From an uncultured Clostridia bacterium (GTDB taxonomy: Bacteria > Bacillota > Clostridia > TANB77 > CAG-508), in NCBI GenBank assembly GCA_949155365.1, contig CASCUT010000010.1, positions 1 through 48,487 on the forward strand: a stretch of DNA of 48,487 nucleotides, written 5' to 3'. A program made the translations under genes and the position numbers. Under the pieces are notes generated by a model. The model was given only the letters and a program-made list of their open reading frames with translations. It was not told where the DNA came from and did no database searches. Position 1 is the stretch's first letter. The number at the start of each line of letters is the position of its first letter. Shown piece by piece: positions 9,840 through 20,133 of this stretch.

Positions 9840-10874
9840 ATGAAAGAACAAATTGAGGCAATTAGACAAAAAGCAGGAAAAGAGATTACAGAAGTAAAAG
9901 ACGCAAAAGAACTAAATGACATCAGAGTAAAATATTTAGGAAAAAAAGGAGAACTAACAGCAGTACTAAGAGGAATGGGAGCCTTATCAGCAGAAGAGCG
10001 TCCTATCATAGGAAGCTTAGTTAATGTGGTTCGTGATGAATTAGAAAGCAAAATCGCACAAAAAGAAGAAGAATATAAACAAGAAGAATTAAAAAGAAAA
10101 TTAGAAACAGAAAAAATAGATATTAGCTTACCAGCGACAAAAATAAAAAGAGGAAGCAAACATCCTCTAAATAGGATTATAGAAGAAGTAGAAGACCTAT
10201 TCGTATCTATGGGATATGACGTAGTAGAAGGACCAGAACTAGAAACAGACGAATACTGTTTTGAAAGACTAAACTTACCAAAAGGACATCCAGCAAGAGA
10301 TATGCAAGACAGTTTCTACATTACAATAGAACACTTACTAAGAACACAAACCTCAGCAGTGCAAGCAAGAGTCATGATGGAAAACGAAGAAAAAACACCA
10401 ATTCGCGTCATCTGCCCTGGAAAAGTATACAGAAGAGATGACGATGCCACACACTCCCATCAATTTGCTCAAGTAGAAGGTCTAGTTATCGATAAAAACA
10501 TCTCCCTAGCAGACTTAAAAGGAACCTTAGAAGTATTTATGAAAAAAATGCTAGGAGAAAACACAAAGTTAAGATTTAGACCAAGCTACTTCCCATTTAC
10601 AGAACCATCTTACGAAGTAGATGTAACCTGTTTCAAATGTCAAGGAAAAGGATGTAACCTATGCAAACAAACAGGATGGATAGAACTACTAGGCTCTGGA
10701 ATGGTACATCCAAACGTACTAAAAATGAACGGTTACGACCCAGAACAATACACCGGCTTTGCCTTTGGAACAGGACTTGACCGTCTAGCCATGTTTAAAT
10801 ACGGAATTACCGATATCCGTTTACTATACCAAAACGACGTAAGATTCCTAAACGAATTTGACAGAATGGACTAA
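9840..10874 (+). CDS. pheS: Phenylalanyl-tRNA synthetase alpha subunit
   Basis: The 344-residue catalytic subunit charges tRNA-Phe in an alpha2-beta2 enzyme. The N-terminal coiled coil (about 1-85) binds tRNA. The class II core shows [24 protein letters not shown] (motif 2 region), [12 protein letters not shown] and [10 protein letters not shown], and motif 3 [15 protein letters not shown]. The four-cysteine segment [12 protein letters not shown] is common in Clostridia. The ribosome site GGAAGGAG precedes the ATG. Control is by the T-box upstream. Confidence 0.98.
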   Translation: MKEQIEAIRQKAGKEITEVKDAKELNDIRVKYLGKKGELTAVLRGMGALSAEERPIIGSLVNVVRDELESKIAQKEEEYKQEELKRKLETEKIDISLPATKIKRGSKHPLNRIIEEVEDLFVSMGYDVVEGPELETDEYCFERLNLPKGHPARDMQDSFYITIEHLLRTQTSAVQARVMMENEEKTPIRVICPGKVYRRDDDATHSHQFAQVEGLVIDKNISLADLKGTLEVFMKKMLGENTKLRFRPSYFPFTEPSYEVDVTCFKCQGKGCNLCKQTGWIELLGSGMVHPNVLKMNGYDPEQYTGFAFGTGLDRLAMFKYGITDIRLLYQNDVRFLNEFDRMD

Positions 10875-10878
10875 TAAA

Positions 10879-11026
10879 TACCAAAAGCGACAGATGAACC
10901 ATTGGGGACGTTTCCAAATGGAGCATAATAACCATTAGAGAGGTTTTTAAATGGAACATAAAAAAATCAGAAAAATAATAAAATGTACCAAAAGGGACAG
11001 ATGAACCAAAAGGAAACGTCCCCAAT
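10879..11026 (+). repeat. REP-like repeat cluster between pheS and pheT
   Basis: A 22-base direct repeat starting TACCAAAAGSGACAG occurs at about 10879-10900 and 10986-11007 with one mismatch. ATTGGGGACGTTTCC (10901-10915) is perfectly inverted as GGAAACGTCCCCAAT (11012-11026). A degenerate tandem copy (AACCATTAGAGAGGTTT) lies at 10929-10960. The cluster can form a long stem-loop just ahead of the pheT ribosome site. Its GGAAACGTC core recurs in the palindromes at 31150 and 33722. Confidence 0.8.
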
Positions 11027-11044
11027 GGACAGGGGAGGAAAATA

Positions 11045-13414
11045 ATGAAATTAAGTACAAATTTTGTGAAAGATTATGTGGATATTGATGATGTTGAGTT
11101 AAAGACATTAGCAGAAGATATGACGAATGTAGGAAATGAGTATGACTCATGTGAAAAATTGATAGAGGCTACTAATTTGGTAGTTGGTGAAGTAGTGGAG
11201 TGTGAGATGCACCCAGATTCTGACCATTTACATGTGTGTAAGGTAAATGTGGGAGAGGAAGTGCTTCAAATTGTTTGTGGTGCGCCTAATGTTAGAACTG
11301 GTTTAAAAGTGATTGTAGCTTTACCAGGTGCCGTTTTACCAGGAGATTTTAGGATTAAGAAAGGGAATATTCGTGGCGTTGAGTCTAATGGAATGCTTTG
11401 CTCTATTGCAGAACTTGGTTTAGAAAGTAAGTTTCTAAAGCCAGAGGATAAAGAGGGAATTCATGAATTACCATTAGATAGCAAAGTGGGAGAAGACCCA
11501 ATTAAGTTGATGGAAATGGAAGATGGCGTTATTGATTTTGAATTAACAGCAAATCGTGGAGATTTATTAAGTATTTTAGGAATGGCTCATGAGATTGGAG
11601 CAATTTATGATAAAGAAGTAAATGAGATAGAAGTAAGTTATACAGAAAGTGACAAAGATATTAATGATACATTTAAAGTGGTAAGAAATACAGAAAATTG
11701 TTCTATTTTCTTAGCAAAGAGAGTGGAAAATATTGAGATTAAGGAAAGCCCAACCTTTATTAAGAATCGATTGATTGCCTCTGGTATTAGACCAATTAAT
11801 AATGTGGTAGATATTAGCAATTATGTTATGCTAGAAACAGGTCAACCTCTTCATTATTATGATGCCGATAGATTAAAAGGAATGTTAGAAGTTAGAATGG
11901 CAAAAGAAGGAGAAAAATTAGTTACCTTAGATAGCATAGAAAGAACATTATCCGCAGACGATATTGTTATTTCAGATGGAGAAAAAGCAATTGGATTAGC
12001 TGGTGTAATGGGTGGATTAGAGACCGAAATTACAGAGAATACGAAAAATATTATCATTGAATCTGCAATATTTGACCCAGTAAAAATTAGAAAGACTTCA
12101 AAGGAAATTTTAAGAAGTGAAGCAAGTACTAGATTTGAAAAAGGATTAGCACCAGATAGAACCTATATGGCAATTGAAAGGTCTTGTCATTTACTTGAAA
12201 AGTATGCCAATGCTAGCATTGTTGGTGGCTTAGTAAAGGAAGATGACATTGATTGGAGCGACAATAAAATAGAAATTACATTGGAAAAGATTAATAAGGT
12301 ACTAGGAACCATAATTCCAAAAGAAACGGTATTAGATGTATTTAGAAGATTAGGATTTTCTTATGAAGTAAAGGAAGAAACCATAGAGGTACTTGTTCCA
12401 AGGAGAAGAATTGATATTGCGATTCCAGAAGATTTAATTGAAGAAGTAGGACGTATTCACGGAGTAAATAATATTGAAGGAAGATTACCAGCACTTCCAG
12501 TAAAAGCAGGAAGCTATGATAAACAAACTAGAAATATTAGAAATAAAATGGTTGATTTAGGATTAAATGAAACCTTATCTTATATTTTAGTAAATGAAAA
12601 AGAAGCAAAAGATTTTTGCAGAGATGATACGAAGATTATTCCATTATTAGACCCAATGACAGAAGAAAGAAATACATTAAGACATTCTATTTTACCATCC
12701 TTATTCAAAATTTATGAATATAATAAAGCACGTAATAATAAAGATGTTTCTATTTTTGAAATAGGAAAGACTTTTTGTCAAGAACAAGAAAAATATACAG
12801 AGGAAAGAAAAATCGCTTGTTTAATGGCAGGAAATTTCTATCTTGGAATGAACCATACAAAGCCAGTAGATTTCTATGTAATAAAAGGAATTACAGAGGA
12901 ATTATTAGATTATTTAGGGTATCAAAATCGTTATAGCTTTGTGATAAATGAAAACATCCCAGATACATTCCACCCAGGTCAATCGGCAGGAATTTCTGTG
13001 AATAATGATATCGTTGGATTTATGGGAAGAGTTCATCCAACTAAGGCAAAAGAAGCCGTTTTTGTAATGGAGATTAATCTAGATAAGTTATTAGCCAAAA
13101 AAGTAGGAAAGATGAAATACAAAGAAGTATCAAAATATCCAAGTGTAAAAAAAGATTTAGCAGTTGTGGTTGATAAAACTGTAACAGCAGGAGAAATTGC
13201 AAGTTTTATTAAAAAGGCAGGAGGCTCTTTATTATTAGGAAGTGAAGTATTTGACGTATATACAGGAGCAGGAATGGAGGAAAATAAAAAGAGTATTGCT
13301 TATTCGTTAGAATTTGGAGCAAATGATAGAACACTAACAGATGAAGAAATTAATCAAATTTTAAATAAAATTATAGCAAATTTAGAAAAACAAGGAGCGT
13401 ATTTAAGAAAATAA
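11045..13414 (+). CDS. pheT: Phenylalanyl-tRNA synthetase beta subunit
   Basis: The 789-residue subunit has the usual order: an N-terminal segment, an OB-fold tRNA-binding domain (about 40-150, with HPDSDHLHVCKVN and QIVCGAPNVR), the B3/B4 editing domain that hydrolyses mischarged Tyr-tRNA-Phe, the B5 domain (DFELTANRGD lies ahead of it), the inactive synthetase-like core and the C-terminal anticodon-binding ferredoxin-like domain (KYPSVKKDLAVVVD to the end). The start is set by GGGGAGG about eight bases upstream. It is co-transcribed with pheS across the repeat cluster. Confidence 0.97.
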   Translation: MKLSTNFVKDYVDIDDVELKTLAEDMTNVGNEYDSCEKLIEATNLVVGEVVECEMHPDSDHLHVCKVNVGEEVLQIVCGAPNVRTGLKVIVALPGAVLPGDFRIKKGNIRGVESNGMLCSIAELGLESKFLKPEDKEGIHELPLDSKVGEDPIKLMEMEDGVIDFELTANRGDLLSILGMAHEIGAIYDKEVNEIEVSYTESDKDINDTFKVVRNTENCSIFLAKRVENIEIKESPTFIKNRLIASGIRPINNVVDISNYVMLETGQPLHYYDADRLKGMLEVRMAKEGEKLVTLDSIERTLSADDIVISDGEKAIGLAGVMGGLETEITENTKNIIIESAIFDPVKIRKTSKEILRSEASTRFEKGLAPDRTYMAIERSCHLLEKYANASIVGGLVKEDDIDWSDNKIEITLEKINKVLGTIIPKETVLDVFRRLGFSYEVKEETIEVLVPRRRIDIAIPEDLIEEVGRIHGVNNIEGRLPALPVKAGSYDKQTRNIRNKMVDLGLNETLSYILVNEKEAKDFCRDDTKIIPLLDPMTEERNTLRHSILPSLFKIYEYNKARNNKDVSIFEIGKTFCQEQEKYTEERKIACLMAGNFYLGMNHTKPVDFYVIKGITEELLDYLGYQNRYSFVINENIPDTFHPGQSAGISVNNDIVGFMGRVHPTKAKEAVFVMEINLDKLLAKKVGKMKYKEVSKYPSVKKDLAVVVDKTVTAGEIASFIKKAGGSLLLGSEVFDVYTGAGMEENKKSIAYSLEFGANDRTLTDEEINQILNKIIANLEKQGAYLRK

Positions 13415-13517
13415 GAAAAATAAAAGTCATACCAAATAAAAGGTAATTTGTCAACGAGAAAGTTTTGTGTAACCGAATTTTAAATTTTTAATATAATATC
13501 CTATAGGAGGCATACAT

Positions 13518-13868
13518 ATGGGAAATTTCATTTTAAATACAATACTTTGGACGTTAGCTTTATATGGCTTATTTGAAATAATAAAAACAATTCTTAATAT
13601 TTATACTTATACCAATTTAAAATCCGATGGCATTTATGTCATTATTGCCGTAAAAAATCAACAAGATAAGATAGAAGGATTTTTACGTTCCTTTCTATTT
13701 CGAATTATTTATGGAAAAGAAGAAAATATAAAAGATATTATGATAGCAGACTTGGATTCCACAGATGAAACAGCAGAAATATTAAAAAGACTATCCACAG
13801 AATATGGAGCATTAAAAGTAACAAATTGGAGAGAATGTAAAGAGGTAATAGAAAATATTACCAATTAA
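13518..13868 (+). CDS. Small membrane protein with glycosyltransferase-2-like segment
   Basis: The 116-residue product has one N-terminal membrane helix (about 4-24) and a short cytosolic domain. The sequence VIIAVKNQQDKIEGFLRSF followed by IMIADLDSTDETAEIL resembles the N-terminal nucleotide-sugar half of family 2 glycosyltransferases (expected D-x-S-x-D-x-T), but the catalytic second half is absent. It may be a shortened paralogue with a non-enzymatic role. TATAAT (13492-13497) and AGGAGG (13505-13510) support expression. Function unknown. Confidence 0.65.
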   Translation: MGNFILNTILWTLALYGLFEIIKTILNIYTYTNLKSDGIYVIIAVKNQQDKIEGFLRSFLFRIIYGKEENIKDIMIADLDSTDETAEILKRLSTEYGALKVTNWRECKEVIENITN

Positions 13869-13894
13869 GAGATTGTTTCAAATGATAAAAACAT

Positions 13895-13923
13895 TTGACA
13901 TAATATACAATACGTGATATAAT
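13895..13923 (+). promoter_or_regulatory. Consensus sigma-A promoter
   Basis: TTGACA (13895-13900), a 17-base spacer and TATAAT (13918-13923) form a perfect consensus promoter 33 bases upstream of the next start codon. Confidence 0.85.
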
Positions 13924-13956
13924 GACACACATAAAAAATAGAAAGGTGGTTTATAC

Positions 13957-14292
13957 ATGAAGCGGATTGAAACCAACAATTTTATACTAACGCAAAGCAT
14001 AGTTGAGGCAAATGGTGATTCTACATGGATTGTTAAGAAAAAAAGTAATTCAAGAATATTTTACATTCATGTGTTTAATACCAATTACCTAAATATTAAA
14101 TTTTTTGATGGTGTAAAAGATGCAAGTGAAGCAATTACGGCATTATGCAATAATATTGTAGAAGAAACGGGAAGAATACCTTGTATAAATATTTATTGCA
14201 CTAATGAGGCTTTAATTATAACTTGTAAAAGAGCAGGTTTTCGGAAAGTTAAAAATGTAAAACAACTATATAAATTTAGAATTAGAAGTTAA
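13957..14292 (+). CDS. Unknown 111-residue protein, possible partial GNAT fold
   Basis: A consensus promoter, AAAGGTGG as ribosome site and a terminator at 14308 frame this gene as a single transcription unit. The C-terminal segment ALIITCKRAGFRKVKNVKQLYKF resembles the end of a GNAT acetyltransferase (A-x(n)-K-x-GF-x(n)-Y), but the acetyl-CoA P-loop is not evident, so the fold is uncertain. It holds two in-frame CGG codons, Arg3 (13963-13965) and Arg96 (14242-14244). A +1 shift at the second would meet a stop four codons on, so here CGG must be read as sense. It is therefore a useful counter-example to a universal CGG shift. Confidence 0.6.
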   Translation: MKRIETNNFILTQSIVEANGDSTWIVKKKSNSRIFYIHVFNTNYLNIKFFDGVKDASEAITALCNNIVEETGRIPCINIYCTNEALIITCKRAGFRKVKNVKQLYKFRIRS

Positions 14293-14307
14293 TTTTAAAT
14301 CAAAACG

Positions 14308-14344
14308 AAGCCCCTGAAGTAAAAAACTTACTTTTAGGGGCTTT
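14308..14344 (+). terminator. Rho-independent terminator
   Basis: AAGCCCCTGAAGTAA pairs with TTACTTTTAGGGGCTTT around a five-base loop. It ends the single-gene unit before recD2. Confidence 0.85.
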
Positions 14345-14433
14345 ATGCTGTAAAAATGAAAAAGAAAGGTTGTAAAAGCTTTTCTTTTTTGATAAAATAA
14401 GAAAAACGTAAGTAAGAAAAGAGAGGACATTTT

Positions 14434-16642
14434 TTGGAACTAGAAGGAGAAATTAAGGAAATTATTTATCAAAATGAAGTAAATAGTTATACCGTAGCAG
14501 AGTTTGAAACAGAGGAGGGAGATATAACCATAGTAGGATATCTTCCCTTTGTTAACGTTGGTGATACATTAAAGCTAATAGGAAAAATAGTAACACATCA
14601 AGACTATGGAGAGCAATTCAAAATAGATACATTTGAGAAAGTGATGCCCAAGACATTAGCTTCTTTAGAACGATATTTGGCAAATGGTACTATCAAGGGA
14701 GTAGGCCCAGCAACTGCGAAAAAGATTGTTGATACCTTTCAGGAAGAAACAATACACGTATTAAAAATAGAGCCACATCGCTTAACGCAGATAAAAGGAA
14801 TTACAGAAGAAAAAGCGATGACAATTTCAGAGACATTTATTGAAAATTGGGAATTATGGCAAATTGTAGGATATTTAGAAAAATTTGGAATTGGTGTACA
14901 AAATGCAAAAAATGTATACAAAAAATTGGGTGCTAATGCGATAGAAGAGATTGAAGCAAATCCATATATTTTAATTGAAGTAGCCAATAGTGTAGATTTT
15001 AAGAAAATTGATAAAATGGCGATGGAAATTGGAATTGCTTATAATTATGAAAAAAGAATTAAAAGTGGTTTGAAATATGCGGTTATGGCCACTACTACCA
15101 ATGGACATTGTAGGGTACAAAAGGAAAATTTGTATCTGTTTTGTAAGGAATTGTTAGGGGTAACAGAAGAAGAATTAGAAGAGAATTTGATTGAATTAAA
15201 AGTAAAAAATGAAATGATAGAAGAAGGAAACTGGGTCTATCTAACACCGTTTTACCAAGCAGAGAAAACGATTGCAGAGAAAATTCAAGTTTTACAAAAT
15301 GCACAAAATATGAAAAGGATTGAGAATATCAAAAAAGAATTAAAAAAAATTGAGAAATATTCGGATATGGAATTGTCAGATAAGCAGAAGGAAGCGGTAG
15401 AGGCAATTAATGAGAATAATGTGTGCATTATTACAGGTGGACCAGGTACAGGAAAAACTACAATTATTAAAACGGTAATTGATTTATATCAAAAGCAAGG
15501 AAAAAAAGTGGCTCTTTGTGCACCAACAGGCAGAGCGGCTAAAAGGATGACGGAGACAACAGGAGAAGAAGCAAAGACATTACATCGATTATTGGAAATT
15601 GGAAAAGTAGAGGAAGATAATAAGCTAGAAAGTGTAAGCAATGAAGTTGCACCATTAGATGCAGATGTGGTTATTGTTGACGAAATGTCAATGGTAGATG
15701 TGTTTTTGATGAATTATTTAGTCAAAGCATTATACCAAGGAACAAAGTTAGTGTTAGTAGGTGATGTAGACCAATTGCCATCTGTAGGTCCAGGAAGTAT
15801 TTTAAAAGATATGATACATTCTGAAAAGATAACTACAATTGTACTAAATAAAATTTTTAGACAAGCAGCGAAAAGCAAGATTATATTGAATTCACATAGA
15901 GTAAATGAGGGAGAGCATTTTTTAAAGAAAGAAGAAGAAGAAGAAGAAGATTTGAAAGAGGATTTCTTTTTTATTCATGAGGGAAGTCAAGAAAAGATGT
16001 TAATGCAAGTAGTATCTTTGTGCAATGGAAGGTTAAAGAATTATGGAGATTATGACTTTTTTAAGAATATTCAAGTGATTACACCAACAAAGAAAGGAAT
16101 GCTAGGAACAAAAGAGTTGAATAAGACTTTGCAGAGATATTTAAATCCAGAAAATGATAGCTTATTAGAAAAGAAAGTAGGAGATATTATTTTTCGCGAA
16201 AAAGATAGGGTAATGCAGATAAAGAATAATTATGATATCTTTTGGGAGAAAATAGGGTCTTCTCATGAAAATGGAACAGGTGTATTTAATGGAGAATTGG
16301 GAACGATTGAGAAGATTGATGAGGAAGAGAAAATAGTAGAAATTCGTTTTGATGATGAGAAAGTAGCGTGGTATACTTACTCAGATTTGGACCAAATAGA
16401 GCATTCTTATAGTGTGACAATTCATAAGGCACAACGGAAGTGAATTTGATGTAGTAATTATGGTATTGCCTCCATCTTCACCGATGTTGCTTACTAGGAA
16501 TTTATTGTATACAGGAATGACTAGGGCTAAGCAGATGTTAATTGTAATAGGAAATGTGGGGGTTGTTGATTTTATGATTGGAAATGAGGATAATAAGAAG
16601 AGAAATACAGGATTACAGGAAAAATTGAGACAGTTAATTTAA
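14434..16642 (+). CDS. recD2: RecD2-type DNA helicase, read through a +1 shift at CGG
   Basis: The conceptual 735-residue protein is a RecD2/SF1B 5'-3' helicase. It has an N-terminal OB-like domain, helix-hairpin-helix repeats (about 85-190), Walker A GGPGTGKTT (335-343), Walker B VVIVDEMSMVD, GDVDQLPSVGPG, and the motif VI region IHKAQG...LLYTGMTRAKQMLIVIG. The zero frame ends shortly after CGG at 16435-16437: the sequence encodes HKAQ, then CGG AAG TGA. Reading GGA AGT GAA TTT GAT instead gives HKAQGSEFD, exactly the family sequence. Without the shift the final helicase motif is lost. The start is TTG (14434) behind GAGAGGA. comFC follows, a common pairing. Confidence 0.9.
16435..16437 (+). 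other. CGG frameshift site 2 (recD2)
   Basis: The zero frame reads GCA CAA CGG AAG TGA. The +1 frame reads GGA AGT GAA and restores the conserved AQGSEFD. Because the next zero-frame codons contain TGA, failure to shift terminates at once. The glycine is conserved in RecD helicases. Confidence 0.85.
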
Positions 16643-16720
16643 GGTTTTTGGTGTGGGGAAACCTTGAGAAAGAATCGATAGAGGAAAAATAGAAATAGGG
16701 GCTTAGGAAAGGAATGAAAA

Positions 16721-17398
16721 ATGAAAGAATTTCGAAGGGCTCTTATTTTTTTGTGGCATGAGCTAGAAAAGCTTATTTTCCCACAGTGTTGTTTAATATG
16801 TGGAAAATTAGTTCCAACCATTTGGTGCGAAGAATGTAAGAAAAGACTACAAGAGAGGGCAATTTTAAAAATAGAAAGGAAAGAACAAGGGGAATGTTAT
16901 TTTGAAAAACATCTTTATTTGTTTTTGTATCGAAATGAAATAAGAAAGTTGTTGTTAGATTATAAATTTAATGATAAATCATACTTATATCAAATATTTT
17001 CAGAAATTATCATAAAAAATGAAAAAATATGTGGTATTTTAAAAAAGTATGATATAATGATGCCAGTTCCAATTCATCCAAAAAGAAAAAGGCAAAGAGG
17101 TTATAACCAAAGTGCTTTAATGGCAAAAGAAATTGTAAAACAGATAGAAAAATTAGAATATCAGGAAATATTAGAAAAAGTAAAAGATACTGTACCTCAA
17201 AGTTCTTTGAAGAAAGAACAAAGAAGGAAAAATGTACAAAAGGTATATAAAATGAAAAAGAAAGCAAAAATAGAACAGAAGAATGTAATTTTATTGGATG
17301 ATATTTATACAACAGGAAGTACCGTAAATGCAATTGCTAAAATTTTAAAAGAACATGGTGTAAATGAAATATTGGTACTAACAATCGCAAAAGATTAA
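16721..17398 (+). CDS. ComF-family phosphoribosyltransferase-like protein (ComFC type)
   Basis: The 225-residue protein has the N-terminal zinc-binding cysteines CCLICGKL...WCEECKKRL (about 26-47) and a type I phosphoribosyltransferase fold ending in the PRPP loop VILLDDIYTTGSTVNA (about 189-204). The conserved PVPIHPKRKRQRGYNQS (about 114-130) is the ComF signature. Family members act in natural transformation (ComFC with the ComFA helicase); here it follows the recD2 helicase. The start is backed by AGGAAAGG. The NTPase gene starts 15 bases downstream, so the two are probably co-transcribed. Confidence 0.88.
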   Translation: MKEFRRALIFLWHELEKLIFPQCCLICGKLVPTIWCEECKKRLQERAILKIERKEQGECYFEKHLYLFLYRNEIRKLLLDYKFNDKSYLYQIFSEIIIKNEKICGILKKYDIMMPVPIHPKRKRQRGYNQSALMAKEIVKQIEKLEYQEILEKVKDTVPQSSLKKEQRRKNVQKVYKMKKKAKIEQKNVILLDDIYTTGSTVNAIAKILKEHGVNEILVLTIAKD

Positions 17399-17413
17399 AA
17401 AGGTGGGAAAGAG

Positions 17414-19384
17414 ATGGAAGATTTAGTAGAGAGCATATTAGATTATATCAGGGCAGACTATACAGATTATGCGGTTATGATTAATGGAGAATGGGGAAGT
17501 GGAAAAACTTATTTTTGGAATCATAAAATACGCAATAAGATAGAAACCATGCAATTAAATGGAAAACGATATAAAACCATTTACATGTCTTTATATGGAA
17601 TATCCAACTTAGAAGAGATTAGCAAGAAAATATTTATCGAAACGACCCAGCTAATGGACAAAAATTTGAAAAAGTATATGAACAATAATGACCAATTAAC
17701 CATTCCAGAATATGCAAAAACAGGATTAGACATGGCTAATTTCTTTGGTGTAACGCAAAATGGAGATAAATTAGATTATGGGGAATTTTTTGCAACAGAT
17801 GACAAAGTGTTGTGTTTTGATGACTTAGAAAGAGCCAATGTAGATGTTATTGATATTTTAGGATATATCAATAATTTTGTAGAACATGATCATATTAAAA
17901 CCATTATTATTTGTAATGAAAAAGAATTATCGACAAAATTAAAAAGTAGCAACTTAGAAATGAAAACATTTATTGCTACCTATTTATTAGACAAAGAAGG
18001 AGACTTAGTAAAGAAAACGGACAAGCCAATGGTAGAAAGAATTCAAGACACCATTGAATATGTATTTGATAAAGCCAATGATTATGAAAGAATTAAAGAA
18101 AAGTTAATTGGAGAAACATTTGAATATGCACCAGAATTTAATTATATTATTAATGGTATTTTAATGCGTTATGAAAAATATCCAGAATTAATTCGATTTT
18201 TAAGAGAAAATACCAATTTAATTATTTCAACATTTAACAAAAGTGGAACCAGAAACTTAAGGATATTGAAACATGCCTTAAATGATTTTAAAAAGATTTT
18301 TGATATGGTGAATAAATCATATCCAAACACAAACCATAGGGTCATGCAAACAATGTTAATCTTCACAATTGCGATTTCCTTTGAAATAAAAGCAGGAAAA
18401 GTAACAAAAGATAAATTTGTTAATATTAACAGCAATGAAGAATATAAGGCAATATTAGTATCTTCTAGAGTATTCATGGATAATAGACAATTCTATATTA
18501 AAGAATTTGATAATAATTACTATTATAATTTTAAGGCAGAATATCGTTTCTTTAAATTCATTGAAATTTATATCCGTACTCGTATTTTTGATATGAGAAA
18601 ATTTAAAGAAAATATGGAAGTTATCATTAACACCATAGATACCGATAAACTTCCAGCTTATAAAAGACTGTTAACAGAAGAATACTGGAAAATTACAGAC
18701 GATCAATTTGATGGTGTCATTGAAGAAATATTAGATGATGTAAAAGAAGGAAGAATTACGCCAATTGAAATCGTCAAACTATTTGCTTATTTTAGCTATT
18801 TTATGAAAAGAAATTTAATTCATTATGATATCAAAGCACTAAAAAGTATATTTATCAATGGCATTAACATTGCATCTTTATCTGCCAATTATTGTGATAA
18901 TGTAGAAGACGAATTAGACCGAATATCTGTTACAGAAATCGGGCAAGAGATGGACGAAATGGTTCGCTATTTTAATGAAGTAAATGAAAAACTAAAAGAT
19001 AAGATGTACATGGAAAAGGCAGAAGAGTTATTCAAATGCATCCCAATGAAAATGGAACTATTTTATGATAAATTTGCCAAAGAATGTATGACAGTACCAA
19101 TTTTTAAATACTACGATGTATTTCAAATGTTCCAAAGGATATCTTGTGCAAGCAACGAAGATATTGTTACCATTAAAGAAATGCTAGCAGAAAGAGCAAA
19201 AAAACACAAGGCAGAAATAGAGCCAGAAATTAAAAATATCAAAAAACTAAAACAAGTTATCGACGACTATATCGATGGAAAAGAACCAACCATTAAAAAT
19301 GTTATGCTAGAAGAATTTTCAAAAGAACTAGACGGAATTTTAAATTTGTATCGAACTAACTTTTTGAGTAAAAAAGAAGATTAA
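17414..19384 (+). CDS. KAP-type P-loop NTPase, unknown role
   Basis: The 656-residue protein starts with a P-loop ATPase domain: Walker A GEWGSGKT at 25-32 and Walker B LCFDDLERA near 133-141, followed by a sensor-like IIICNEKEL. This order (NGxWGSGKT...FDDLER) is typical of KAP-family and related STAND-like NTPases. The C-terminal 400 residues are helical and charged with no recognised effector, and I see no membrane helix. The ribosome site AAAGGTGGGAAAGAG and 15-base gap link it to comFC. Stand-alone KAP NTPases are often suspected in phage defence or membrane signalling, but nothing here proves a role. Confidence 0.75.
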   Translation: MEDLVESILDYIRADYTDYAVMINGEWGSGKTYFWNHKIRNKIETMQLNGKRYKTIYMSLYGISNLEEISKKIFIETTQLMDKNLKKYMNNNDQLTIPEYAKTGLDMANFFGVTQNGDKLDYGEFFATDDKVLCFDDLERANVDVIDILGYINNFVEHDHIKTIIICNEKELSTKLKSSNLEMKTFIATYLLDKEGDLVKKTDKPMVERIQDTIEYVFDKANDYERIKEKLIGETFEYAPEFNYIINGILMRYEKYPELIRFLRENTNLIISTFNKSGTRNLRILKHALNDFKKIFDMVNKSYPNTNHRVMQTMLIFTIAISFEIKAGKVTKDKFVNINSNEEYKAILVSSRVFMDNRQFYIKEFDNNYYYNFKAEYRFFKFIEIYIRTRIFDMRKFKENMEVIINTIDTDKLPAYKRLLTEEYWKITDDQFDGVIEEILDDVKEGRITPIEIVKLFAYFSYFMKRNLIHYDIKALKSIFINGINIASLSANYCDNVEDELDRISVTEIGQEMDEMVRYFNEVNEKLKDKMYMEKAEELFKCIPMKMELFYDKFAKECMTVPIFKYYDVFQMFQRISCASNEDIVTIKEMLAERAKKHKAEIEPEIKNIKKLKQVIDDYIDGKEPTIKNVMLEEFSKELDGILNLYRTNFLSKKED

Positions 19385-19515
19385 AATAAGAGTAACGAAT
19401 AGGGTAGGGAGATGATTACAAGATAGAAAATGAACGAATATATATGATTATATTTATTTAGATATACTTGAGAGTGTGCGAACGAAATAGGCAAAGAAGT
19501 ACAATAACCATAATT

Positions 19516-19546
19516 TGCCCCAAAAGCAGGAATTCCTTTTGGGGCA
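19516..19546. terminator. Bidirectional terminator
   Basis: TGCCCCAAAAG (19516-19526) pairs perfectly with CTTTTGGGGCA (19536-19546). It lies between the converging KAP gene and the minus-strand Ig-like gene and could serve both. Confidence 0.85.
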
Positions 19547-19594
19547 TTCTAGTGCATCAGGTATGGGGAATAGCTGGGAGATGAAAGCTATCAT

Positions 19595-20086
19595 CTATTT
19601 AATAGTAAATTCTACTGCAATATAATTTTGTATAGAAAATCCATCTATTATTTGAGGTCCATAAATTTCTTTTACAATTCTATAATTGCCTTTTCTTAAT
19701 GTACCATATAGTTTAGACCAATTAATTTTTTCTTCTATACTTTCTTTTCCTCTTACTTCATTGATAATAGAACCAATTATAGTATTTTTATTTTTAGTCT
19801 TTACTTTTGACCATTGTCCGTCTTCTCTTTTATCTATTCTATATCCTTCATCAAATGCCATTGATGAATCCGTGTTATTCGTTATAATAATTGTTACGCC
19901 ACTTTTGGTCAAGGTATCTTTTTTTATCTCAATATTAACTTCATTTAGTGTAACAGGAAATTCTTCTAAACTTAAAGAATTATTAAAACGTGCATCTTCA
20001 TATACAAAGTTAACAATTATTATGCTAGCAACTAATAGAATTGAAACAACTAAAATCAAAATTTTTAATCCATTTTTCATTTTCAT
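19595..20086 (-). CDS. Membrane-anchored bacterial Ig-like domain protein
   Basis: The 163-residue protein has an N-terminal membrane anchor (about 5-28). A single beta-sandwich domain follows, with the pattern TKSGVTIIITNNTDS...YRIDKREDGQWSKV...LYGTLRKGNYRIVKEI, which matches the short bacterial Ig-like proteins that end in a K-G-x-Y-R-I-V strand. Such proteins sit outside the membrane and are of unknown function. There is no lipobox cysteine. The start follows AGAGATG, a modest ribosome site. Confidence 0.7.
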   Translation of the reverse strand: MKMKNGLKILILVVSILLVASIIIVNFVYEDARFNNSLSLEEFPVTLNEVNIEIKKDTLTKSGVTIIITNNTDSSMAFDEGYRIDKREDGQWSKVKTKNKNTIIGSIINEVRGKESIEEKINWSKLYGTLRKGNYRIVKEIYGPQIIDGFSIQNYIAVEFTIK

Positions 20087-20133
20087 CTCTCTTTTCCCAT
20101 ATTTTATAAATTTCTGCTTTTAGTAAAATTAGA

